From Desulfobacterium sp. (GTDB lineage Bacteria; Desulfobacterota; Desulfobacteria; Desulfobacterales; Desulfobacteraceae): 64,000 nt of DNA. Positions 14,980-24,765 of this stretch are shown piece after piece. The stretch spans positions 62,001-126,000 of the forward strand of contig JAQYWC010000048.1 in assembly GCA_030145245.1 (NCBI GenBank), written 5' to 3'. Made by a program: the position numbers and the translations under genes. Each line of letters begins with the position of its first letter. Positions within the stretch are counted from its first letter, which is position 1. The notes under the pieces were generated by a model that was not told the DNA's origin, ran no database searches, and was given only the letters and a program-made list of their open reading frames with translations.

Positions 14980-16581
14980 ATGATGGGGACAGATGTTCAT
15001 ATCTTTCTGGTTGAGAATAACCCGGAAGATGCAAGGCTGATCATGGAAATCTTACGGGAATCAATACTTACCACCTACCGGGTTGAGGTCGTTGATTCCT
15101 TGCAGCATCTGATGTCGGCCGTGGCGGTCACACGGCCGGACGCCATTCTCCTTGATCTTTGCCTGGCCGACGCCCATGGCATTGAAACGGTTTCCCGGGT
15201 GACCGGCTGCTGCCCTGGGGTGCCGGTGGTGGTGTTGACCCAAGGGCCTGGTGAAGAGATGGGGTTCGAAGCCGTGGCAAAAGGGGCCCAGGAGTATCTT
15301 ACCAAGGGCAATATGGATTCCCGGCTCGTTGACAGAACCCTCCGGTATGCAATTGAGCGCAAAAAGATACAGCAGGAAAGGGATATGCTGGAATCCCGTC
15401 TCAGGCAAGTTGAGAAAATGGAGACCCTTGGAAGCCTTGCCGGTGGGATTGCCCATGATTTCAACAATATTCTTTTTCCCATTCTCGGCCACACGGAAAT
15501 GCTTCTCATGGATATTCCCAGGGAAAACCCCGTCCGTCAGCGGGTAGAGAAAATTTATAAGGGCGGGATCCGGGCCAGGGATCTGGTATCCCAGATCCTG
15601 ACCTTTTCCAGGCAGGACAGCCTTGTCCTGCGTCCCATACCCATTGCCCCCATCATACACGAGGTGGTGAATTTTTTACGTTCCTCCATCCCTTCGAGCA
15701 TTGAGATTCGACCGTGTGTGAATAACCGGTGCGGGCCGGTCAAGATCCACCCGACCCAGATCCATCAGATTCTGATGAACCTTTCCGCAAATGCCAGCGA
15801 CGCCATGAAGGGGAAAGGGGGAACGCTGACTATCCATCTTAAGGAGCTGGATTGTCGATGGAACAGCTGTCCTGCCCCGAAAATGTCCCCCGGGGTTTAT
15901 GCGTTTCTGAGTGTTGCCGATACCGGGTCCGGCATGGAAAAGGGGATCGTCAATCAGATGTTTGATCCGTTTTTTACCACAAAAGAGAAGGGGAAAGGCA
16001 CCGGTATGGGCATGTCCATTGTCCACGGTATTGTGAAGAATGCCGGCGGGACCGTGCTTGTCCAAAGCGATCCCGGCAAAGGTACCCGGATCGAAATTTA
16101 TCTTCCCGTGCATGACCCCATTGAATCGCACCCGGCCACAGGATCAGAATTCCTGGAAAAAGGCAATGAACACATATTGCTGATTGACGACGAAAAGGAG
16201 GTGTTGGCCACGACAAAGCAGATGCTCCAACATGCCGGATACCGGGTGACTCCTTTTTCCCATGCCCTTTCTGCCCTTGAATTTTTCCGTACGGACCCGG
16301 CGGCTTTCGACATGGTGATCACGGATATGACCATGCCGGGGATGAACGGGAACCGTCTGGCCGCAGAATTTGTGAAACTGCGTCCCGGTCTTCCAGTCCT
16401 GATCTGGACAGGATTCAGTGAAGAGCTTTTCGAACAGGAATCCGCCATGGGGATTGGCAAAATCATGGTGAAACCGGTAAGCCTTCATGGGCTCATGGAT
16501 ACGGTCCGAACCCTGTTGGATGAAAGCCGTGAATCTTGTGTCAAAGAATCCCAGCCCGCTGTCGATCACTTAACCGTATAA
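14980..16581 (+). CDS. Hybrid histidine kinase, REC-HisKA-HATPase-REC
   Basis: A 533-residue soluble hybrid kinase. An N-terminal receiver (phospho-acceptor Asp59 in 'ILLDLCLADAHG') is followed by a dimerisation/phosphotransfer domain with His159 ('GGIAHDFNNIL'). The ATPase domain follows (about 265-385, 'DTGSGMEKGI' and 'GKGTGMGMSIVHGI'), then a C-terminal receiver with Asp449 ('VITDMTMPGMNG'). The HDFNN box assigns it to the kinase family often fused to receivers. There is no membrane segment, so it must take input from another kinase through the first receiver. It shares its promoter architecture with the PAS-LuxR gene upstream, so both are likely induced together. Confidence 0.9.
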   Translation: MMGTDVHIFLVENNPEDARLIMEILRESILTTYRVEVVDSLQHLMSAVAVTRPDAILLDLCLADAHGIETVSRVTGCCPGVPVVVLTQGPGEEMGFEAVAKGAQEYLTKGNMDSRLVDRTLRYAIERKKIQQERDMLESRLRQVEKMETLGSLAGGIAHDFNNILFPILGHTEMLLMDIPRENPVRQRVEKIYKGGIRARDLVSQILTFSRQDSLVLRPIPIAPIIHEVVNFLRSSIPSSIEIRPCVNNRCGPVKIHPTQIHQILMNLSANASDAMKGKGGTLTIHLKELDCRWNSCPAPKMSPGVYAFLSVADTGSGMEKGIVNQMFDPFFTTKEKGKGTGMGMSIVHGIVKNAGGTVLVQSDPGKGTRIEIYLPVHDPIESHPATGSEFLEKGNEHILLIDDEKEVLATTKQMLQHAGYRVTPFSHALSALEFFRTDPAAFDMVITDMTMPGMNGNRLAAEFVKLRPGLPVLIWTGFSEELFEQESAMGIGKIMVKPVSLHGLMDTVRTLLDESRESCVKESQPAVDHLTV

Positions 16582-16712
16582 CCGTCTGTTAAAGTCAGGC
16601 GGTGGTGCCAGGGATCGAACCATGATTGAGTTCCTTTTCAATCTTTGCTATCGTGGGAGGGCTTGCAAAACGTTTTAGCTTCTGGCTTGTCCAGGTTAGG
16701 GGAACAGGAACA

Positions 16713-18068
16713 ATGAAGATTGTAAAAAATGTGGAAGAGGTGATCAATTCATCTGTGTTAAAACCCGGCAGCAGGATCTATTGTTCCGGCAATGCCGCCA
16801 CCCCCCAGACCTTTTTAAGGCAGATGGCAGCGGATGACACCATCCGGGAGGTGGAGCTTTTGAGCGTACTGCTCCTGGGGGATGTGGGGGAGGTGTTCTC
16901 CAGGGAGGCCTGCCAGCGAATCACCCACCGGGTGATTTTCAACAGCCATCACTCAAGGGCAGCCGTCAACCAGGGAATGGCCCGTTATCAGCTCATGCAC
17001 CTGTCGGACATTCCAAGGCAGATTAAATCCTATCTAAAGCCCGATGTGGCCATGGTGTCTGTTTCAGGCCCGGACAACGGCGGTAATTACAGCCTTGGCA
17101 CCACCGTGGAAGGGGTGCTTGCCGCCATCCAGTCTGCCAGGGAGAACAATGGACTGGTGATTGCCGAACGGAATCAACGGATGCCCTTTATCCTGGGAAC
17201 CACCATTCCCGGCGAGTTCATTGACTATCTTGTGGACGCAGATTACGATATGCCCATCAGTCCCGTTAAAAAACCGGACAGGAAGGCCATGGACATTGCC
17301 AACCTCATTGCCCACCTTTACATCAAGGACGGATCCACCCTCCAGTACGGCATCGGAGAGGTGCCGGAGGCGGTTACCCAGGCCATCATGGACAAAGGGG
17401 TCAAGGACCTGGGGATTCGAACGGAGCTGTTTGCCGATGCCATGAGAACCCTGGTGGAGAAGGGGATCGTCACCAACCGGTTTCTTAACAACCGGTTTTC
17501 CATTGCCTCCATCTTCCTTGCCGGAACCCGGGGGGGATACCATTGGATGGACTACAACAGCTCCATCCAGAGCCGCCCTTCGGACAGGACCAACAGCATC
17601 CTGAACATCGCCCGCCATCCCGGGATGATCGCCATCAACAGTGCCATCGGGGCGGATCTCCACGGAAATATCTGGGCCGACTCCCTGGATGCCAGGAAGA
17701 TCTACAGCGGTGTGGGGGGCCAGGCAGATTTTTTGCGGGGTGCCTATCTGTCCGAAGGGGGGGTGCCCATCATTGCCATGAAATCAACCACCGCAAAGGG
17801 GGTGTCAAAGATCGTGGATAAATGCCCGGAAGGCATTACCACAACGGCCATCTCAGCCGATCCTGTTATCATTGTCACGGAAAAGGGCGCCTTTGATCCC
17901 AGGGGGTTGAGCATCACGGAGCACGCCATGGGGATCGCCTACCTGGCGGAACCTGAGGCCCGGGACTTGCTGCTCAGGCACATTTACGACAGCGGGCAGT
18001 TCCACAGGCCCTCCATGAACCTGACCGGCGGGATTCCAAAGGGGTTCTTTCCCCTGGAAAACCTGTGA
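16713..18068 (+). CDS. Acetyl-CoA hydrolase/transferase family CoA-transferase
   Basis: A 451-residue CoA-transferase of the acetyl-CoA hydrolase/4-hydroxybutyrate CoA-transferase family, which moves CoA between acyl groups via a glutamyl-CoA thioester. Recognisable blocks are 'YGIGEVPEAVTQAI', then 'LGIRTELFADAM' (the family's LGIHTEM region, here with Arg for His) and 'GGQADFLRGAYLSEGG' near the C-terminus. Candidate substrates include acetate with butyrate, propionate or hydroxybutyrate; the sequence alone does not decide. I chose ATG 16713, preceded by AGGAACA and starting 'MKIVKNVEEV'. An earlier in-frame TTG at 16626 adds a non-conserved hydrophobic stretch. Confidence 0.85.
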   Translation: MKIVKNVEEVINSSVLKPGSRIYCSGNAATPQTFLRQMAADDTIREVELLSVLLLGDVGEVFSREACQRITHRVIFNSHHSRAAVNQGMARYQLMHLSDIPRQIKSYLKPDVAMVSVSGPDNGGNYSLGTTVEGVLAAIQSARENNGLVIAERNQRMPFILGTTIPGEFIDYLVDADYDMPISPVKKPDRKAMDIANLIAHLYIKDGSTLQYGIGEVPEAVTQAIMDKGVKDLGIRTELFADAMRTLVEKGIVTNRFLNNRFSIASIFLAGTRGGYHWMDYNSSIQSRPSDRTNSILNIARHPGMIAINSAIGADLHGNIWADSLDARKIYSGVGGQADFLRGAYLSEGGVPIIAMKSTTAKGVSKIVDKCPEGITTTAISADPVIIVTEKGAFDPRGLSITEHAMGIAYLAEPEARDLLLRHIYDSGQFHRPSMNLTGGIPKGFFPLENL

Positions 18069-18110
18069 TCACCCCAAATCCGTTAAAAGCGTTCCCCAGG
18101 AGATCAGAGA

Positions 18111-19190
18111 TCATAATGGCTTTTCAATATCCGTATTCACGGGCAGGTTCTTTTTAAACAGGCTATCCAATATCTCCTCCTGATCCATGGCAGATATTTT
18201 GTCGTAAATAGCGATAAATTGATCAAAATTGTTCAGTAAGAGATCGGTAAGTTCAGGGTCAAAATGTATCCCCCTGTCTTTTCGAAAAATTTCTTTTACC
18301 CTTGCCGGAGGCAGGGACGCCTTGTATGGCCTTTGGGATAAAAGGGCATCAAAGACATCGGCAATGGCTACAATCCTTGCGGACTCAGGAATTGAATCTC
18401 CTGTTAACCCCTTAAGATATCCTTTGCCATTCCATTTTTCATGATGAAATATGGATATCTCCCGGGCCATTTCCATAAGCTGGTTTGTTGCATTTCTTAA
18501 TATACTACCCCCAATTTCGGGATGCTTTTTAACTAACTCAAACTCTTCTTTTTCTAATTTGTCCGGCTTTTGCAATATCTCTTTGGGGACTCCTATCTTT
18601 CCGACATCATGCATCATGCTTGCATACATAATGTTGTTACAGTAGGTGGCATCTTTTTGGGAAAGCTCTGCTAATTTTTTACTGAAATGGCTGATTCTCA
18701 AAATATGTGAATAGGTGTTTATTTCAAAAAAATCTGCAGTTATTGCAAGCCTGTAAATGATCTCCAAATATGCCTGCTGAATTTCATTGTATTTATGTTT
18801 GAGTTCAGTAATGAGGTCCCCCCGTTCAACGGCATTTTGAATGGTGATCAACAGATCATCATTGTTCCAGGGCTTTTCAATATATTGGTAAATTCCTACT
18901 TCATTTATTGCCCTGATCGCATTCTCCTTATCAGCATACCCGGTCAGAATAATAGATGTTGAATCATAGTTTTTTCTTTTGGCTTGTATCAAAAAATCGA
19001 TTCCATTCATTTCAGGCATAAGAAAATCTGTGATTATCAGATCAACCTTATTCTTGTCTAATGTTACCAAAGCGTCAAAGGGGTTGGTTTCCGGGAAAAC
19101 TTTATGGTCAGTCTCAAGCTCTATCAAGTCCTGGATGTTATCCACCACCATCTTCTCATCATCTAAAAGCAGAATCCCTGACTGTCTCAT
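18111..19190 (-). CDS. REC-HD-GYP response regulator
   Basis: A 359-residue response regulator. A receiver domain (residues 3-120, Asp in 'LIITDFLMPEMNG') precedes an HD-GYP phosphodiesterase domain (about 150-340), a family that hydrolyses cyclic di-GMP. The HD pair is in 'MMHDVGKIGVP' and further metal ligands in 'HPEIGG' and 'HHEKWNGKGY'. The GYP triplet reads GYL here, so activity is uncertain. The gene overlaps the upstream giant kinase by four bases (ATGA), so the kinase and this regulator are translationally coupled and probably form a phosphorelay pair. Confidence 0.9.
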   Translation of the reverse strand: MRQSGILLLDDEKMVVDNIQDLIELETDHKVFPETNPFDALVTLDKNKVDLIITDFLMPEMNGIDFLIQAKRKNYDSTSIILTGYADKENAIRAINEVGIYQYIEKPWNNDDLLITIQNAVERGDLITELKHKYNEIQQAYLEIIYRLAITADFFEINTYSHILRISHFSKKLAELSQKDATYCNNIMYASMMHDVGKIGVPKEILQKPDKLEKEEFELVKKHPEIGGSILRNATNQLMEMAREISIFHHEKWNGKGYLKGLTGDSIPESARIVAIADVFDALLSQRPYKASLPPARVKEIFRKDRGIHFDPELTDLLLNNFDQFIAIYDKISAMDQEEILDSLFKKNLPVNTDIEKPL

Positions 19191-22100
19191 AATTTCTCCT
19201 TCCCTTTTTGGGGCAATTGAATGGCTAATCTTGCTCCTTTTTCAAGGCGGTTCTCAGCCCAGATGCGGCCACCGTGTTTTTCTGCAACAATCCGATAGCA
19301 TATGGAAAGTCCCATGCCTGTTCCAACACCAACTCCCTTTGACGTATAACCGGGATCAAAGATTCTGGGGAGCGCTTCTTCAGGAATTCCACTGCCTGTA
19401 TCCTCAAAAAATATCATAACGTCTTTTTCTGATGAATCCACGGTGATTTGAAGCGTTCCTTCCCCTTGCATGGCATCATGGGCATTATTAATGATATTCA
19501 TGAAAACCTGGTTCATCTGGCTTGGAAAACATAAAACCGCTTCATTAAAGGCGTAATTCCTTTTTACTGTTATTCTGTTTTTTAATTTGTTTTTCATGAT
19601 GGCGAGGGTGTTTTCCACAAGGGAAGAGATCGTTACTGACTGGTATTCCGCCTCGTCCAATCGTGCAAATACCCTCAATGAATCTATGATCGTCAGAATT
19701 GAATCACATGCAGTTGATGTTGTTGTCAGTTTCCGGCCTATGCTGGTGATAATTCTTGATACTGCGCTGTCAAGATTCTCTAGGGTATCTGTTTTTTTTA
19801 TATAGCGGATGATCAGGTCGGTGTTTGAATTGATGATTCCAAGGGGGGTATTGATCTCATGGGCAATACCGGATATGAGTTCGCCAAGTGCTGCCATTTT
19901 TTCAGATTGAATAAGCTTGGCCTGGGTTTTCTTCAGCATGGTAAGGGATTCGCTGAGTTCGGATGTCCGTTCGGCCACACGATCTTCTAACTCTTCATTC
20001 ATTCTGCGAATCGCTTCTGCCTGTTCTTCAAGGTTTGAGTATAGTCGTGCATTCTCAAGGGAAATACCGATCTGGGAATTTATCAGTGTAAGCATTTCTA
20101 TGCGTTCAGTTGTAAATGCACCGGCAATGAGATTGTTTTCAAGATAGAGGATGCCGGTGAGATGGGATTTATGGATAATCGGAGCACAGAGTATCGATTT
20201 CGGACGATTTTCAATGACATAGGGTGTGTTGGTAAACCGGCCCTCTTTGGCAGCGTTATTGAGTACCAGGTGTGCCCGGGTCCTTACAACGTAATTGATG
20301 ATCTCCTGGGAGATATTGTTTTCTTTTTCAACGGGAATTGAATGCAGCACCTGAATATTCTCCTGGTCGGTTCGCACTTCCGCCTCAATGGATAGTCTGT
20401 TCCCCGATTTTATGATCAGAAAACCTTTTGCTGCACCGGCATTTTCAATTACGATCTTCATTAAACGATCCAAAAGTTTGTTGAGTACGATTTCACCGGA
20501 TATTGCCTGGGAAACTTTCATTACAGATGCTATATCCAACTCAGTTGCAACTTTGGTTGATGATTTTACGGTCGGAATGGTCTTTGTTAAAGAGGAATGA
20601 TCATTGAATGATTCCTCTGTTTCAAAAAGATCATATTTCTCATCCAGATTTTTTACTTTGGCAGTGGCGCCCCATTTTTGATAACAAAAACGGGCATCCC
20701 CCATATAAACCCTGGCGATCTTTTCGTTCCCCTTTGAAAGATAAAATTTCCCGGCAAGTTCATTTGCCAGGGCCTCTTCGTTTAGAAAACCGTGTTTTTT
20801 TGAATGTCCAACGGCTTGGTCATAGAGATGCCCGGCCTTGGATTCCTGTCCGCTGATTCCCATCCGTTCCGCCTCGATCAGATAGAATTTGTGGAGATGA
20901 TTCATTGGGGCATGGTGAGCCCATTTTTTCATCTTTTTCTGGTTGGCTGCGATTTTACTTTTTATTTGTTTTTGTTGGTTCCTTTTCAAGTTGGGATACA
21001 CGGCAAGCATTGCCAGGGAATCATAAAAATAAAAGAGAGGCACGGCAAAGGTTCCAATACACGCATCCAAATGTCTTTTTGCCATGGATGCATTGGTCAG
21101 TGCCTGTGCGTAGTTTCCAAAAATGTAACATAGATATGATTTATTGAAAAACAGGTTGTAAAGGGTTGTTTTGTCATCCGCTTTCTGGTGAATGGGAAGC
21201 ATCTTAAATTCATCATAGTGATCCCCTTTTAACTGTTCAGTATGTTGGGATTTCCCCCTTAAATTTGATACAACCTGCCTGTAGATCCCATGGAGATGGG
21301 AGGAAACTTCATGTTCTATCGTGGTGATCGCATGGCTGTTCCTTGCCATCTCCCGATTGACCCGGGACAATTCCATGCCGGAAACAAAACAATGAAACGA
21401 GTTGAAGAATGCAGCATGTCCGGCATATTCCAAATCACCTGTCTCAAGGGCATATTGAAAGGTCTTTGATAAGGGCGTTATTGTCTCCCTGATATGGTTT
21501 TTCCAATGGGAGATAAACCCATTAACCATATTGTATGTTTTTGCTTTATATCTGTTGGCTTGTAACCGTTCCTGAACCTTAAGGGCGAGTAATCCGAATT
21601 GATGGCCTTTTTTTATGTTTCCCACCACTCCGCACAGGATCAGACCGTATAAGGCATATATGAATCCTGATTCCTTTGCATTGCCGAATTTGATAGAAAA
21701 ATCGATCATTTTAAACACAAGCAGAGGAAACAGATCCGGATTCGCAAAATAGGCAGCCGATGATACGGTTGTCATAATTCTCATGGATGCAAGTTTGGTC
21801 GGCTCTTGCATTTTGGGTAGCTCAACTAAATTTTCGATCTGTTTTCCTGCCATCACCACCATTGTTCTGGACAGGTGGAGCATGATGCTGAATTTGTCTG
21901 GTCTTTGTGGCAGAACGACTCCCAACAGTTTAAGAACCTTATGGGCTGTGGCAAGGGCTTCTTTCAATCTATACTGTGCTTTGTCTGCCTCAATTAATAT
22001 TTCGTAGGCTTTTACTTTGTCGAGCAGGGTGCGCGCCTGTTGCATCACAATTGCTATATACTCTTTCATTTCGGTAAATTGGGAACACAGATATGCCGAT

Positions 22101-24499
22101 TCAGCAGCTTCAAGATAGATTGAAAGAGTGATCTCATAATCCCTTTTCCATGGGTCTCTCTTTAAAAGGATAATGGCCGTTTTTAAATAATGAAAGCTTT
22201 GTTCATATGCTGCAGATGCTTTAGCTTTTTTAGCAGCCATCAGGTTTAAACTGGAAAGACGATCAATCTCTGATTCTCCTGTGGTCAGATCCATACTGAA
22301 GTTTAAATGGTTTACGATGTCAAATATTTTCTCTGTCAATTGTCTTTGGGAACTGTTTTGTAAAAGATATTGACCTGCCTGAAAGTGTATATCTCTTTTC
22401 TCCTGATCGGAAAGAAGTGAATATGCAGCCTGGTGAATTCGGTCATGGGTAAATCTGAATTTAACACTTAGGTCTGTTGCTGAATGCCTTATATCCAATA
22501 GAATTATTTTATAATTATCGCTAAGGGGGATCACCAGGTTTTCTCTTATGGCATCATGAAGTAATACAAGCGTATCTTTCTCAGGTTTGGAATAGATGAC
22601 CGCAACCATGCCGAGTTCAAATGTTTGGCCGATGCATGCTGCTATCTGTAATATTTTCCGGGTGCTTCTGCTTAATAACTCGAAGGTTTCTATCATCAGG
22701 TCAACGATATGATTTGAAAATCCCAGGCCTCTTATTTCAGGCAGATCCCATTCCCATTCCAGGTTTGAATAGTTAAATCTGAGATGTTTTTTTGCATTCA
22801 AAGATTTCAGGAACTCCACGATAAATAAGGGATTCCCTCCTGTTCTGTTGAGACTGAGTTCCGCAAGTTTAATGATGTGATTCTTTTTTGTCTGAAGTGC
22901 ATCCGAAATAAGTTCTGTGATATGGCAAAGCTTTAAAGGGGAGAGGGGAAGCCGGTTAATCGCTCTGCCCTCGGTTTCTATTCTTGTCATGGCCATGTTG
23001 AGAGGGTGAGCAGGTTCGACTTCACCTGGACGATATGTCCCGATGAGAAAAAAATACCCGATGGTCTTGTCGGCCATAATTTGTTCGATCAGGTTCAGGG
23101 ATGCTGAATCTATCCATTGCAGATCATCTAAAAAGATGACAAGCAGATGATCCGGGCCGCAGAAAAGTCGAAGGAAATTCTTGAAAACCAGATTAAAGCG
23201 GTTTTGGGTCTCCACTGTGCCAAGTTCGGGAACAGGGGGCTGGGGGCCGATGATCAGTTCAACCTCAGGGATGACATGGATGATGATTTGACCGTTTGGT
23301 CCCAAAATAGAGAGTATTTTTCCTTTCCAGCCGGAAAGATCAGAATCGCTTTCAGTTAGAATCTGTTGGATCAGTTCACGAAAAGCATTTACAAACGCGA
23401 TGTAGGGAACGTCCCGTCTGAACCGGTCGCATTTGCCGGAAATGAAATGCCCCCTTTGCAGGGTAAGCGGTTTGTATACATTCTTGATCAGGGTCGTCTT
23501 GCCGATACCTGAAGCGCCGTGGATCATCAGGAATTCGCGGGCGCCCCTGGAAACATTCTCCAGGTATGCTTCCAGGGCCTTAATTTCATTTTCCCGACCA
23601 TATAATTTCTGGGGGAAAAGCAGATTGTCGGAAATATCGTGTTTCCCAAGGGAGAATGGCGCAATTTTATTGTTGCTGCTCAATTGATTTCGGCATTCTT
23701 CAAGATCCGCCTTGATCCCCCATGTACTCTGATATCTGTCTTCAGCATTTTTGGCCATCAATTTCATTACGATGTCGGATATGGGGTCTGGAATTGTGTG
23801 ACTCATATGGGATGGCGGAACGGGTTGCTTTGCTATTTGTGAATGGACAAGTTCCAATGGGTCTGTGCTTTCAAAGGGGCACTTGTGACATAGGATTTCG
23901 TAAAAAGTAACTCCCAAAGAGTAAAAGTCGCTACGATAATCCAGTATTCTATTCGTCCTACCGGTCTGCTCCGGTGAAATATACGCTAAAGATCCTTCAA
24001 GAACATCAGGTGTGGTTATCCCGGGAGTCCCATGGGACATTGACGTTGCAAGATCAAAATCGATGATTTTGACCATGCCTGTTAAGGGGTTCATCAAAAT
24101 ATTGTATGGGTTTATATCCTTGTGAATGATATTTGCTGAATGAATTTCACCTAAAATGCCTGTAATATCAATGGCCATGGATAAAAACTGATGCAGGGTA
24201 TATTTTTCGGTCCTGATCAACTCCCCCAGGGCTTTCCCCTTAAAATCCTCAAGTACGATGGCTGTTGTGTTTCTATACTCCTCAATGGAGAATGCTTTTA
24301 TCACGCCGTCAAAATTCAGTGATTTGATGATTGCGTATTCGTTCTTTATCCTGGCAAGCGCCGCAGCCGTGGGGAATTCGTCATTTAAGAATTTAAGAAT
24401 CACCGGGCAATTGTCTGAAATCCTTTTTCCCCTATATACGATGGTGCTTGGGCTATCATATATTTTTGTAACAGTTTCGTAGCCAGGAAATGCTTTCAT
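19187..24499 (-). CDS. Giant Ser/Thr kinase-ATPase-GAF-histidine kinase
   Basis: A 1770-residue multidomain sensor kinase. Residues 1-270 are a Hanks-type Ser/Thr kinase with Lys in 'PVILKFLN', the catalytic loop 'HKDINPYNIL' and DFD in 'IIDFDLAT'. An AAA-type ATPase follows (Walker A 'GASGIGKT' near 330, Walker B 'LLVIFLDDLQW'). Residues 700-1250 are helical TPR-like repeats, then a GAF domain (about 1330-1490), a coiled coil, HisKA with His near 1547 ('GIAHEINTPLGI') and an ATPase domain ('DTGSGIPEEA', 'GTGMGLSI'). This order matches the HstK-type kinases of cyanobacteria and myxobacteria. It is divergent from the polyene synthase gene and coupled to the HD-GYP gene. Confidence 0.9.
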   Translation of the reverse strand: MKAFPGYETVTKIYDSPSTIVYRGKRISDNCPVILKFLNDEFPTAAALARIKNEYAIIKSLNFDGVIKAFSIEEYRNTTAIVLEDFKGKALGELIRTEKYTLHQFLSMAIDITGILGEIHSANIIHKDINPYNILMNPLTGMVKIIDFDLATSMSHGTPGITTPDVLEGSLAYISPEQTGRTNRILDYRSDFYSLGVTFYEILCHKCPFESTDPLELVHSQIAKQPVPPSHMSHTIPDPISDIVMKLMAKNAEDRYQSTWGIKADLEECRNQLSSNNKIAPFSLGKHDISDNLLFPQKLYGRENEIKALEAYLENVSRGAREFLMIHGASGIGKTTLIKNVYKPLTLQRGHFISGKCDRFRRDVPYIAFVNAFRELIQQILTESDSDLSGWKGKILSILGPNGQIIIHVIPEVELIIGPQPPVPELGTVETQNRFNLVFKNFLRLFCGPDHLLVIFLDDLQWIDSASLNLIEQIMADKTIGYFFLIGTYRPGEVEPAHPLNMAMTRIETEGRAINRLPLSPLKLCHITELISDALQTKKNHIIKLAELSLNRTGGNPLFIVEFLKSLNAKKHLRFNYSNLEWEWDLPEIRGLGFSNHIVDLMIETFELLSRSTRKILQIAACIGQTFELGMVAVIYSKPEKDTLVLLHDAIRENLVIPLSDNYKIILLDIRHSATDLSVKFRFTHDRIHQAAYSLLSDQEKRDIHFQAGQYLLQNSSQRQLTEKIFDIVNHLNFSMDLTTGESEIDRLSSLNLMAAKKAKASAAYEQSFHYLKTAIILLKRDPWKRDYEITLSIYLEAAESAYLCSQFTEMKEYIAIVMQQARTLLDKVKAYEILIEADKAQYRLKEALATAHKVLKLLGVVLPQRPDKFSIMLHLSRTMVVMAGKQIENLVELPKMQEPTKLASMRIMTTVSSAAYFANPDLFPLLVFKMIDFSIKFGNAKESGFIYALYGLILCGVVGNIKKGHQFGLLALKVQERLQANRYKAKTYNMVNGFISHWKNHIRETITPLSKTFQYALETGDLEYAGHAAFFNSFHCFVSGMELSRVNREMARNSHAITTIEHEVSSHLHGIYRQVVSNLRGKSQHTEQLKGDHYDEFKMLPIHQKADDKTTLYNLFFNKSYLCYIFGNYAQALTNASMAKRHLDACIGTFAVPLFYFYDSLAMLAVYPNLKRNQQKQIKSKIAANQKKMKKWAHHAPMNHLHKFYLIEAERMGISGQESKAGHLYDQAVGHSKKHGFLNEEALANELAGKFYLSKGNEKIARVYMGDARFCYQKWGATAKVKNLDEKYDLFETEESFNDHSSLTKTIPTVKSSTKVATELDIASVMKVSQAISGEIVLNKLLDRLMKIVIENAGAAKGFLIIKSGNRLSIEAEVRTDQENIQVLHSIPVEKENNISQEIINYVVRTRAHLVLNNAAKEGRFTNTPYVIENRPKSILCAPIIHKSHLTGILYLENNLIAGAFTTERIEMLTLINSQIGISLENARLYSNLEEQAEAIRRMNEELEDRVAERTSELSESLTMLKKTQAKLIQSEKMAALGELISGIAHEINTPLGIINSNTDLIIRYIKKTDTLENLDSAVSRIITSIGRKLTTTSTACDSILTIIDSLRVFARLDEAEYQSVTISSLVENTLAIMKNKLKNRITVKRNYAFNEAVLCFPSQMNQVFMNIINNAHDAMQGEGTLQITVDSSEKDVMIFFEDTGSGIPEEALPRIFDPGYTSKGVGVGTGMGLSICYRIVAEKHGGRIWAENRLEKGARLAIQLPQKGKEKL

Positions 24500-24765
24500 T
24501 CAAGGGACCCATTCTTTTAATTAACAGGATTCATATTGGACAGACGGACGTTTTTTTAATTCAACTTATTAGATTGAATTATTGATTCGATCCATATAAA
24601 CTGCTGTCGTGCAAATCGTACTTGAACGTTCTGTTTCAATCCATTTTATCTGAGATCTGTCACAATAACCAGGTGAAATAGTCCATTCCATCTGTCAGTC
24701 AGGTGTTCTTTCATTGTTATTATGTTTTTATAGTCCTACAGCCCCAGGGCAAACAAGGAGATATT
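24500..24765. promoter_or_regulatory. Divergent spacer between giant kinase and polyene synthase
   Basis: This 266-base AT-rich spacer must hold both divergent promoters. I could not place a convincing -35/-10 or -24/-12 element on either strand, and I see no gene. AAGGAG at 24755-24760 is the ribosome site of the synthase. Confidence 0.4.

Noticed and set aside
16600-16623. tRNA-like string on the minus strand (GGTTCGATCCC followed by TGGCACCACC)
   Set aside because: The T-arm stem does not pair, and no anticodon or D arm precedes it; probably chance or a remnant too short to call.
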